From Seribacter sulfatis (lineage in GTDB: Bacteria > Verrucomicrobiota > Verrucomicrobiia > Opitutales > Seribacteraceae), in contig NZ_CAXLMO010000061.1 in NCBI RefSeq assembly GCF_964187635.1, positions 1 to 17,561 of the forward strand: a stretch of 17,561 nt of DNA, in the 5' to 3' direction. Below, in pieces: positions 1 through 6,467 of the stretch; positions within the stretch are counted from its first letter, which is position 1, and every line of letters begins with the position of its first letter. A model generated the notes under the pieces. It did not search any database. It was not told where the DNA came from and saw only the letters and a list, made by a program, of their open reading frames with translations. The translations under genes were made by a program, and so were the position numbers.

Positions 1-323
1 CCCAATAATTGACTGTAAGCAATTACGTCGGTTTTTACCGCGTCTGGAAGGGCATTGGTCGCATTCGCACCGGCCTGTAGTGCTTTACCTCCGAAAGCGA
101 TTGCGGAGACGCCTTCCTTTAAGATGACAATGTTATGGCCCATCGCAATCTTGGGTAATGTACCTTCGTTTTTGAATTCCAATTCAATTTGCTCCCCTGC
201 CTTGACCTCAAATTCTTTTACGCTGAATTGCATTTGATCGTTTCCGGATATGGAAACCTTGGTCGCTGCCTGAAGGTTTGTAAAAAGCAAACATGATAGA
301 GTAATGATAGATAAATAATTCAT
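1..323 (-). CDS. Azurin-like secreted cupredoxin (partial, C-terminus beyond window)
   Basis: The reverse strand is open from an ATG at 321-323 to the window edge, giving 107 complete codons. Residues 1-19 (MNYLSIITLSCLLFTNLQA) form a signal peptide, so the product is exported, probably to the periplasm. The mature part follows azurin closely: NDQMQF (residues 28-33), LPK..MGHN.V (57-65, with His63 as the expected first copper ligand) and VIAYSQLLG at the edge, which matches the azurin stretch VIAHTKLIG. Azurins are blue copper electron carriers. The remaining copper ligands (Cys, His, Met) would lie beyond the edge and cannot be checked. In Planctomycetes/Verrucomicrobia such domains also occur inside larger proteins, so this could be the N-terminus of a fusion. 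No Shine-Dalgarno precedes the ATG. Confidence 0.85.
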   Translation of the reverse strand, partial: MNYLSIITLSCLLFTNLQAATKVSISGNDQMQFSVKEFEVKAGEQIELEFKNEGTLPKIAMGHNIVILKEGVSAIAFGGKALQAGANATNALPDAVKTDVIAYSQLL

Positions 324-397
324 TTTCAGTTATCTATTGGTGAATTAAAAAAATCCAATTCGAAGTAAATGTTTTTTAACCGTTCGTTCCTTTCGTT

Positions 398-418
398 CAG
401 TCTTTAATAGTCAGACTG
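398..418. other. Hairpin-forming inverted repeat upstream of the azurin gene
   Basis: CAGTCT (398-403) and AGACTG (413-418) are a perfect 6-bp inverted repeat with a 9-nt loop. On the plus strand a T-rich run follows (419-430), which resembles a weak terminator, but no plus-strand gene ends here. It may instead be a protein-binding site in the azurin promoter region, about 75 bp upstream of that start codon. The role is unknown. Confidence 0.3.
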
Positions 419-508
419 TTTGCTTTCTTTAGCTAGGTACTGATTTTTAACTCTTAATAAATTATTTTTATATTAATAGAAACTTTCTAGAGAAAAACCC
501 TTTCAGGA

Positions 509-740
509 ATGGGGAGTTGTAAATAGGATAGAATTGTGGGGTCTCATTCTTAAAAAGAAGACACTGAAAGTAGTCAGTCAGAATTCTTAAACGCGGAAAG
601 TATTGATACTCTTAAACAATAATGATGGGGAGTTGTAAATAGAATACAATTGTGGGGTCTCATTCTTAAAAAGAAGACACTGAAAGTAGTCAGTCAGAAT
701 TCTTAAACGCGGAAAGTATTGATACTCTTAAACAAGAATG
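509..740. repeat. Tandem direct repeat, two 116-bp units
   Basis: Unit 1 (509-624) and unit 2 (625-740) are adjacent with no spacer and differ at three positions (527/643, 531/647 and 620/736), so 113 of 116 bases match. Each unit contains short inverted repeats: TTCTT-AAA-AAGAA flanked by GTC and GAC (541-562 in unit 1), ACTGA/TCAGT (563-578) and GTAT-TG-ATAC (600-609). No ORF of useful size is present. The near identity points to a recent tandem duplication. The rest of 324-811 is AT-rich and holds nothing else recognisable apart from the hairpins listed separately. Confidence 0.9.
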
Positions 741-781
741 TCTTGAAGAGATCGGTGGTTTCGGGAATAAATTTGAGTCCC

Positions 782-802
782 AGTACTAATTAATTTGGTA
801 CT
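782..802 (-). terminator. Possible hairpin after the first microprotein gene
   Basis: AGTAC (782-786) and GTACT (798-802) pair over 5 bp and lie about 10 nt past the stop codon of the minus-strand microprotein gene at 812-1012. There is no clear T-run after it on the minus strand, so an intrinsic terminator is only a possibility. Confidence 0.25.
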
Positions 803-811
803 TTACCCGGC

Positions 812-1012
812 TCATTCGTTAGGCAGTTCAGTTGAATTCTGTTGAATTTCTTCTAAATCAAATGTCAATGATTTGCTTTGGTTCGAGTCAATTACAACCA
901 ACTGCCCATGAACTAAAGCGGAGCAAAGTTTTTTTACTAAGTCTGACTTCATTGCCTCTTCTGGGCTCAAACCTAAGTTTGAACCAAATCTGTCAATTAA
1001 TTCGTTAAACAT
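812..1012 (-). CDS. Microprotein A, paralogue of the neighbouring microprotein (66 aa)
   Basis: I do not recognise this family. It is a 66-residue protein with no signal peptide or membrane segment. Its reality is supported by the neighbour at 1252-1437, which shares 26 of its first 44 residues. Conserved elements are MF..LIDR (1-8), NL.L.P.EA.KSD (12-24), K.LCS.L.HG (27-36) and V..DSN (39-44). The divergent tail here is acidic and polar. The pattern suggests one or two short helices followed by a beta hairpin, with an invariant Cys30 and His35. No Shine-Dalgarno is visible upstream. Same-strand paralogues about 240 bp apart suggest an old duplication. Function unknown. Confidence 0.65.
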   Translation of the reverse strand: MFNELIDRFGSNLGLSPEEAMKSDLVKKLCSALVHGQLVVIDSNQSKSLTFDLEEIQQNSTELPNE

Positions 1013-1251
1013 ATAATAGTAATGTTTTCTTTTTTGAATTTCTTACACGGAAATAAAAATAATTTATTTTTTATCTGGATAGATGAAATGGTTTTAAATT
1101 TGAAATATAAACTATGCATAAGTATCAAATAGCAGGGTGATCAAGTTAAATTTAATTCCTCCCTGAACCTGACTTTTAAAATGCTAAATAATAATGATTT
1201 GACTGGGATTTTTGAAAAATTGAAAATTGTACTAGATCATAAAGAGAAGGT

Positions 1252-1437
1252 TTAAAAAGAATCTGTAAATTGCGAGTCATCCTTGATCTTAAAAACTTGG
1301 TTCCGATTAGAATCTACGATAACCACATGACCGTGAATCAGGTCCGAGCAGAGCTCTTTTATAAAATCTGATTTTAAAGCTTCATCGGGGGTTAAGTTTA
1401 AATTGTTTCTGAGCCGATCTATTAAATTGTAAAACAT
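1252..1437 (-). CDS. Microprotein B, paralogue of the neighbouring microprotein (61 aa)
   Basis: This 61-residue protein aligns without gaps to the product of 812-1012 over residues 1-44 (26 identities, with most other changes conservative such as I/V, D/E and L/M). Cys30, His35, Gly36 and the DSN at 42-44 are conserved, whereas the C-terminal 15 residues differ. Conservation of the protein despite divergence of the DNA and of the flanks argues that both copies have been under selection. There is no signal peptide, transmembrane helix or Shine-Dalgarno. The 239 bp between the two genes (1013-1251) are very AT-rich and hold no convincing gene. Function unknown. Confidence 0.65.
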   Translation of the reverse strand: MFYNLIDRLRNNLNLTPDEALKSDFIKELCSDLIHGHVVIVDSNRNQVFKIKDDSQFTDSF

Positions 1438-1564
1438 GTTATTTAGGAATTGTACTTAATGCAGATTTTACCTCAAAATATTTTAGTAAGTTAGGTGGTG
1501 TTGTATATAAATAATAAGTTACAGCATTTCTTAAATTAGCCCTTTATCTTACAAATTTCTCAAA

Positions 1565-1714
1565 ATGAATACACAGGATTTAGGAACACATTCGACTCCG
1601 GTAACTAAAAGCTCTAAATATTTAATAATTGAACGATTCCATAGAATCCTGTCCCTATTACTAATAACCAAGGATGACTCAAAGGGATCAGTGGTGGAGT
1701 GGGAGTTTAGGTAG
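1565..1714 (+). CDS. Possible 49-aa small ORF (doubtful)
   Basis: This ATG-started frame of 49 codons is the only plus-strand candidate in the 332-bp stretch 1438-1769 between microprotein B and recQ. It contains a short hydrophobic patch (ILSLLLI) and ends EWEFR. It has no recognised motif, no Shine-Dalgarno and no paralogue in the window, so it could easily be chance. Apart from it I see only AT-rich sequence in this stretch. A short inverted repeat downstream of recQ (AGGC/GCCT on the minus strand near 1730-1745) lacks a T-run. Confidence 0.2.
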   Translation: MNTQDLGTHSTPVTKSSKYLIIERFHRILSLLLITKDDSKGSVVEWEFR

Positions 1715-1769
1715 TTTTAATCTACTTCAAAGGCCAAGCAAGCCTCTGTTAATGATGCCGGTGCAATAT

Positions 1770-3581
1770 TTAGCCAGTAAGGATCACATCGAGGAGGGTT
1801 TGACCAAATTTTTTTAATTTTGCTTCACCAATCCCGCTAATACCGAGCATTTCCTCAAAGCTTTGGGGTCTTGCTTGGGCGAGTTCAATTAAAGTTTTAT
1901 CGTTGAAAATAACATAAGCGGGAACCCGTCTCTTTTTAGCCATTTGCTGACGGGCAGTTCTGAGGTTTTCATAGAGTGACTGATCGAGATCATTATCCAG
2001 CACGACTTTAGACTTTTTACCTGATTTTTCTTTTTTGGCTTTTTGCTTTTCTGTCAATTTACGAAAGTTGACACTTTCTTTCTTTTTTAGAAAAAGAAAT
2101 CCTTTCTCCGTAATCTTGATTCCATTGTGTTCATTGACATCGACCATGAGAAGGTTTTGCGAAACCAACTGTCGGAAAATATTCTGCCACTCGTTTTTGC
2201 TCAGTTTATCCCCGATCCCAAATGTGCTTTGCTTGTCGTGTCCAAATCGTTGGATACGGTCATCCACCTTACCCATCAATACATCGACCACATAGACCAT
2301 GCCAAATCTTTGTCCCGTCCTAAATACTGCGGAAAGAGCCATTTGGGCTGCAATAGTACCGTCAAAGGTTTCCGGTTTGGTGTCACAGGTATCGCAATTT
2401 CCGCATGGTTCACCGGTATCGTCAAAATATTCAAGCAGTATTTGCCGTCTGCAGATTGCGGCCTCGCACAACCCGAGTAGGGCGTTGAGTTTTTGATTTT
2501 CGATACGTTTTTGGATATCCGGGGCCTCCGAGTTTTCGATCCAGTTTCGCTGCATGGCGGCATCATCCATTCCATAAATCATGTAGGCATTGGAAGGCAG
2601 TCCGTCGCGTCCAGCCCGTCCGGTTTCCTGGTAATATGCCTCAATTGATTTGGGAATGTTCATGTGGGCAACATAACGAACATCGGGTTTATCAATCCCC
2701 ATGCCAAATGCGATAGTCGCAACAATAATAATATTGTCTTCTCGCAGGAAACGGTCCTGATTTCGGCTCCTTACCTGGGGAGTCAGACCGGCATGGTAGG
2801 GGAGGGCATTGATATCCTTTCCCTGTAACCACTCGGCCATATCCTCGACTTTTTTCCGAGAAATACAGTAAATGATCCCGCTGTCCTCCGAGTGATTGTT
2901 TTTAATAAAATCAAAAACCTGTTTTTTCGGATTATTTCGTTCTAAAATGGAGTAGTGAATATTCGGCCGGTCAAACCCACCAACAAAAGTTTTTCCATCC
3001 CCAAGTTTCAGCCGGTCAACAATGTCTTTTCGCGTCGCCTTATCCGCCGTGGCGGTCAGGGCAATCCGGGGTATTCCCTTAAACCGCCTGGCGAGAAGGG
3101 AAAGGGCAGTGTAATCCGGGCGAAAGTCGTGGCCCCACTGGGATACGCAATGAGCCTCATCAATCGCAAAGAGGGCAATGTTTACCTGATCTAGTAATTC
3201 AAGGAATTCCTCCATGACCAGACGTTCGGGGGCAACATATAATAGATCTAACTGATTATTTTCCAGCTTCTGCCTGACCCGGAGTACCTCTCCATAAGGC
3301 ATCCCGGAATTAATGGCACCTGCAGAAATACCGAGCTGTTCAAGTGCAGTGATTTGATCCTGCATCAGGGCGATCAGAGGAGAAATAATTACCCCCACTC
3401 CTTCCCGGCAAAGTGAGGGGATTTGGTAGCAGAGTGATTTTCCGCTTCCAGTGGGCATCAGGACAAAAGCACTTCCCCCTTGGACGACATGATCAATAAT
3501 CCCTGCCTGTTGCCCCCGAAACTGACCATAACCGTAGGTCTGCTTGAGGATAGTCAGCGGATTATTCACGGATTGATGCAC
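1770..3581 (-). CDS. recQ: ATP-dependent DNA helicase RecQ
   Basis: A complete 603-residue RecQ, close to the usual length of about 600. It unwinds DNA 3'->5' using ATP in recombination and replication-fork repair. Visible in order: Walker A MPTGSGKS (42-49), DEAH box (141-144) in IDEAHCVSQWGHDFR, TATA motif III (176-179), motif VI QETGRAGRDG (318-327), the zinc-binding cysteines C377, C393, C396 and C399 of the RecQ-Ct domain, the winged-helix region, a lysine-rich linker (about 499-526), and a C-terminal HRDC domain (about 535-603) with the helix-hairpin-helix-like stretch LGISGIGEAKLKKFG. The start is GTG at 3579-3581, which gives the expected N-terminus; no Shine-Dalgarno is seen. It stands alone between small hypothetical genes and is probably a housekeeping gene. 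Confidence 0.97.
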   Translation of the reverse strand: MHQSVNNPLTILKQTYGYGQFRGQQAGIIDHVVQGGSAFVLMPTGSGKSLCYQIPSLCREGVGVIISPLIALMQDQITALEQLGISAGAINSGMPYGEVLRVRQKLENNQLDLLYVAPERLVMEEFLELLDQVNIALFAIDEAHCVSQWGHDFRPDYTALSLLARRFKGIPRIALTATADKATRKDIVDRLKLGDGKTFVGGFDRPNIHYSILERNNPKKQVFDFIKNNHSEDSGIIYCISRKKVEDMAEWLQGKDINALPYHAGLTPQVRSRNQDRFLREDNIIIVATIAFGMGIDKPDVRYVAHMNIPKSIEAYYQETGRAGRDGLPSNAYMIYGMDDAAMQRNWIENSEAPDIQKRIENQKLNALLGLCEAAICRRQILLEYFDDTGEPCGNCDTCDTKPETFDGTIAAQMALSAVFRTGQRFGMVYVVDVLMGKVDDRIQRFGHDKQSTFGIGDKLSKNEWQNIFRQLVSQNLLMVDVNEHNGIKITEKGFLFLKKKESVNFRKLTEKQKAKKEKSGKKSKVVLDNDLDQSLYENLRTARQQMAKKRRVPAYVIFNDKTLIELAQARPQSFEEMLGISGIGEAKLKKFGQTLLDVILTG

Positions 3582-3781
3582 GGTGATTTAGGATGATAAT
3601 AAATGAGAATTGATTGAGGAATGAACCGAACTGAAATAATAAACAAATACCTTATTTGCCACTTCTTGGACTCCGTCGAGCCAATAAAGAATTTATCGGG
3701 ATTTTGAGTCAGATTTTATTAAGTCAACAGGGTTTAGTTGCTTTCATTTCGAGATTCTTCTCCGATCTTTTCCAATTGTCA

Positions 3782-3973
3782 CTACCCGCTATGGACTTGT
3801 AGGTCCTCTTTTCGGCAAAACCAATACCGCCGAATGGGTTGCTCCTCTTGTATGGTCAAGATTGAACCTGCCTGAAGGGCGTCTTTTCTTTTTTGTATTT
3901 TCAGTTTCTCATTGTACTCTTTATCGATGCGTATAATCCCTCCCTCCTGGTCATTGGTAGTCACCTCAATCAT
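3782..3973 (-). CDS. Small hypothetical protein (63 aa)
   Basis: Not recognised. I prefer the ATG at 3971-3973 over the upstream in-frame GTG at 3992-3994, because AGGTGG lies just upstream, one of the very few Shine-Dalgarno-like sequences in the window. The product begins MIEVTTNDQEGG, has a charged middle (KEYNEKLKIQKRKDALQAG) and ends RRYWFCRKEDLQVHSG. There is no signal peptide or membrane segment. It follows the small ORF at 3999-4235 closely (about 26 nt, or 4 nt if the GTG is used), so the two could be co-transcribed. The pair could also be fragments of one decayed gene, since they lie in different frames. About 200 bp without other features separate it from recQ. Confidence 0.45.
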   Translation of the reverse strand: MIEVTTNDQEGGIIRIDKEYNEKLKIQKRKDALQAGSILTIQEEQPIRRYWFCRKEDLQVHSG

Positions 3974-3998
3974 TTCCACCTGAAAGAAAACCACATTT

Positions 3999-4235
3999 TT
4001 AGATTCGTGATATTAAAATGATGGTGTTAGCCAAGGGGCTGTTGAGTGCTAATTTCTCATCAAGGTGAAATTGGGCCAAATTCGGACGAACCGCTCCTCC
4101 GTAAGCCTTTCCTGCGGGTGGGTGAATGGTAATAACATACTTCATTTCATGGTGGTTGTTTCTTTCTTCACTATCTTCGATGATGAATCGTTTGGAACTT
4201 GAATTGACGAAGTTTGTGATTCGTTCGAGAAACAA
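3999..4235 (-). CDS. Small hypothetical protein (up to 78 aa)
   Basis: Not recognised. The frame opens at a TTG (4233-4235); an internal ATG at 4143-4145 would give 48 residues beginning MKYVITIHPPAGKAYGG, and this half looks more protein-like than the first 30 residues. No Shine-Dalgarno supports either start. There is no signal peptide or transmembrane helix. It lies directly upstream of the 63-aa ORF on the same strand and is divergent from the hydrolase gene at 4399. The length and start are uncertain, and it may not be translated. Confidence 0.35.
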   Translation of the reverse strand: MFLERITNFVNSSSKRFIIEDSEERNNHHEMKYVITIHPPAGKAYGGAVRPNLAQFHLDEKLALNSPLANTIILISRI

Positions 4236-4283
4236 ACTTTTTCTTTTACAATAGGTAGATGCTATAGGGTTTTATTAGGTTTT

Positions 4284-4316
4284 AAGCTTCACTCGAGTTG
4301 GTATTTTTGCTAATAT
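4284..4316 (+). promoter_or_regulatory. Possible hydrolase-gene promoter overlapped by a half-matching LacI-type operator
   Basis: TTCACT (4288-4293) and TAATAT (4311-4316) are 17 bp apart, a plausible sigma-70 promoter about 80 bp upstream of the hydrolase start. Over its -35 box, 4284-4305 matches the palindrome at 9176-9197 well in the left half (AAGCTTCACTC against AGGCTTAACTC, then CG at the centre) and poorly in the right half. The centre is the CG at 4294-4295. Control by the same LacI-type regulator is inferred. Confidence 0.35.
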
Positions 4317-4398
4317 GTTTATTTGTTATTGGTCGTGATCAATTTACTATTGTAAGCCTTTAAGCTACTCCCTCCCAAACATTAACATTACTAATATT

Positions 4399-6162
4399 AT
4401 GTCTATTCGTTCGTTCCTTTTTTACGCTCTTGTTGTGGTTTGTTCTTCAATGGGACTTCTCAAAGAGTCCAATGCCGCAAATGCAAAGAAAGAGTCGGTT
4501 AAGCCTTATTCATGGACTACAGATCATGTTCATGTCGGAGTACGCTGGCAACCTTTCGGTCTGAACGGGTGTGATATGAATGATGCGAATAGACCCCTGA
4601 TTTCTGAACATAGTAGTTATGCACAGTTTTGGGTGAGTTGGAATGCGGCAGAACCGACTGAGAAGCACACGGATTATAAGAATAATATTTCCGGGTACCT
4701 GAAAGCGATTGAAAATGCAGTGGATGCCTGCGTAGCACGGGGAGTCAAAACGGAATTGGTAATGTGGCACTGTCCGGGATGGGCGTCCGAATCGGGGAAA
4801 CCAGGAGCCTGGAAACCGAGGGTGGGGGAATATCCTGAATTTGCTAAGCGAATGGCAACACATTTTAAGGGTAGGGTAGATGCCTTCCAGCTTTATCATG
4901 AGGTCAACCTGCAGGGCATGATGAACCAGGCGGATATGAATTTTATTATTAACGAGGTTTTCACCAATGGTGGAAGAGCGATTCGCAAGGTGTACGACGC
5001 AGAGCCAAAAACACCTGTCATCATATCGACTTCGGGAACTTCTCCCTGCCAGCCTTGTGGGGCACGTGAAGGTTTAAAGGGTGTGGGCGCAGTAGCGGTG
5101 GATGATTACTACAATCAATTGATTGCCAATAAGGAAATGATGGATGTGGTGGATGCTTTAAATCTGAATATTTCGGACCACTCCAATGGATATGGCAAAA
5201 TGGATGGCAAGATCATCCCCAATTGCTGGACTCAGTATGATTTGGCTCGCTCTAAATTGGATAAGGCGAATTATTTATCGAAATCAGTTCTCTCTTCGGA
5301 GTCTTGGATTGTATGGGATAATTCCTCCAATAACCATGATGTAAATGGAGATGGCGTTAAAAATGAGGTCGATGCGTTTGATAAGACAGTGACCATTTTT
5401 GGTAAAGTGTTGGAGCGTGGTTTGAACACGGTGAACATGCCCTGGTGCGATAATTCAAGCCGTTGGTCGATGGGACTGGTCAAGCGGGTGGATTATAATG
5501 GAAGAGTGAAGAAACTAAAACCCGAATGGGTGATTCCATCCAATGACGGAGGACCGGATATTGTTACCCGTAAGCTTGGTTTACGGGGTGGATCGGATGA
5601 TACTTTTCAACCGGTGGAAAATGATGCGAAGGGATTACCATTCACGGTTGAAGATTACATCAATCCGGGCGATCCCAATCATCTGCATTATTATGTGTGG
5701 CGTTGGTATTCTCAATTTGCAGGTGGTTCGGATGAGGTCATCCGTCATGCGATTAAAGGGGAGGATGGGAATGATATTCTTGTTTCTGGAAATGGTATGA
5801 CAGGTAAGGAACAATACAAAATTTCGTCTTATAATCGGACTAAAAATAGTTTTACTGTTTTAGTTTACTCAGGAGGTGCGAATGGAAAAGGCACCTTTGA
5901 AATTGCCATCCCCTCTACCATTCAAAATGGGGTGCACTATAACAATGATCATTCCATGAACGATTTCCGTGGGGAGGGTTTCAGGGAAGGAACTAAGTAT
6001 AGAGGCAATATTGTGACCAAGGACATCAGTCGGAAAGATGGAAGTGATCAAAATTCTATAACATTGCAGGTTTCGGATGCTGTCGTAGTTAATGGAGTTT
6101 TAAAAGCGAGGGTAAGTGAAGCACGTAAATTCACCACCATCGAATTTTACGAAGTTAAATAG
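4399..6162 (+). CDS. Secreted TIM-barrel glycoside-hydrolase-like protein
   Basis: A 587-residue exported protein with a signal peptide at about 1-26 (cleavage near SNA|ANA). The body looks like a clan GH-A glycoside hydrolase (GH5/GH39-like fold): a barrel region about 45-350 with LVMWHCPGW (120-128), QLYHEVNLQG (164-173), where Glu168 sits where the acid/base is expected, and SSESWIVWD (299-307), where Glu301 is a candidate nucleophile. Residues 314-325 (DVNGDGVKNEVD) form a canonical EF-hand/dockerin-type calcium loop. The remaining part (about 385-587) is predicted beta-rich. Seven cysteines in the mature protein, including PCQPC (216-220), suit an extracytoplasmic location. I cannot assign a GH family or substrate. 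The gene is monocistronic, lacks a Shine-Dalgarno, and its 3' end overlaps the converging gene by 8 bp. Confidence 0.75.
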   Translation: MSIRSFLFYALVVVCSSMGLLKESNAANAKKESVKPYSWTTDHVHVGVRWQPFGLNGCDMNDANRPLISEHSSYAQFWVSWNAAEPTEKHTDYKNNISGYLKAIENAVDACVARGVKTELVMWHCPGWASESGKPGAWKPRVGEYPEFAKRMATHFKGRVDAFQLYHEVNLQGMMNQADMNFIINEVFTNGGRAIRKVYDAEPKTPVIISTSGTSPCQPCGAREGLKGVGAVAVDDYYNQLIANKEMMDVVDALNLNISDHSNGYGKMDGKIIPNCWTQYDLARSKLDKANYLSKSVLSSESWIVWDNSSNNHDVNGDGVKNEVDAFDKTVTIFGKVLERGLNTVNMPWCDNSSRWSMGLVKRVDYNGRVKKLKPEWVIPSNDGGPDIVTRKLGLRGGSDDTFQPVENDAKGLPFTVEDYINPGDPNHLHYYVWRWYSQFAGGSDEVIRHAIKGEDGNDILVSGNGMTGKEQYKISSYNRTKNSFTVLVYSGGANGKGTFEIAIPSTIQNGVHYNNDHSMNDFRGEGFREGTKYRGNIVTKDISRKDGSDQNSITLQVSDAVVVNGVLKARVSEARKFTTIEFYEVK

Positions 6163-6409
6163 GACCGTTCTCTCGGCTTTCCTTTTTCATTTGATCCCAG
6201 ATTTCCTCGGTTCGTATCAATTGGGCAGCATCATTCTTTTTTTGGTTTTTTTCCAAAAGCATGAAGTGCATTGCCCGAAAATTGATGTATAGTTCTCTGG
6301 CTTGATTCGGATTCGAAGTAATGTCGCTGCAGTCTGCAAAGACTTCCGAGTTCAAATTATTTTCCAATTCCCAAAAGGCCTCCACGAGGAGCCTGTCGGG
6401 AATATTCAC
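6155..6409 (-). CDS. Small hypothetical protein at the end of the minus-strand operon (84 aa)
   Basis: Not recognised. An 84-residue, probably helical, charged cytoplasmic protein starting at GTG (6407-6409), with no signal peptide. It is the last frame in the minus-strand run, 58 bp after the isomerase/epimerase gene, and its final 8 bp overlap the end of the convergent hydrolase gene. The composition (FWELENNLNSEVFADC, LYINFRAMHFMLLEKNQ) is protein-like rather than shadow-like. Because of the overlap there is no room for a normal terminator between the two converging genes. Confidence 0.55.
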   Translation of the reverse strand: MNIPDRLLVEAFWELENNLNSEVFADCSDITSNPNQARELYINFRAMHFMLLEKNQKKNDAAQLIRTEEIWDQMKKESRENGPI

Positions 6410-6467
6410 AAAAATTGTTCGGCTTTGAACAAACTAAATGAACTTGTGAATGAACATACGAGTGCGT

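Noticed and set aside
509..740. Start of a CRISPR array
   Set aside because: There are only two long units (116 bp) joined directly, with no spacers and no cas genes nearby.
1181..1255. 24-codon plus-strand ORF between the two microprotein genes
   Set aside because: Too short, no Shine-Dalgarno, no similarity to the microproteins, and it overlaps the end of microprotein B; most likely chance in AT-rich DNA.
2127..2480. 117-codon plus-strand frame within recQ
   Set aside because: It opposes the RecQ zinc-binding and winged-helix region, which is conserved; no independent support.
4510..4899. 129-codon minus-strand frame within the hydrolase gene
   Set aside because: Complementary shadow of a signal-peptide-bearing, motif-containing protein; no domain of its own.
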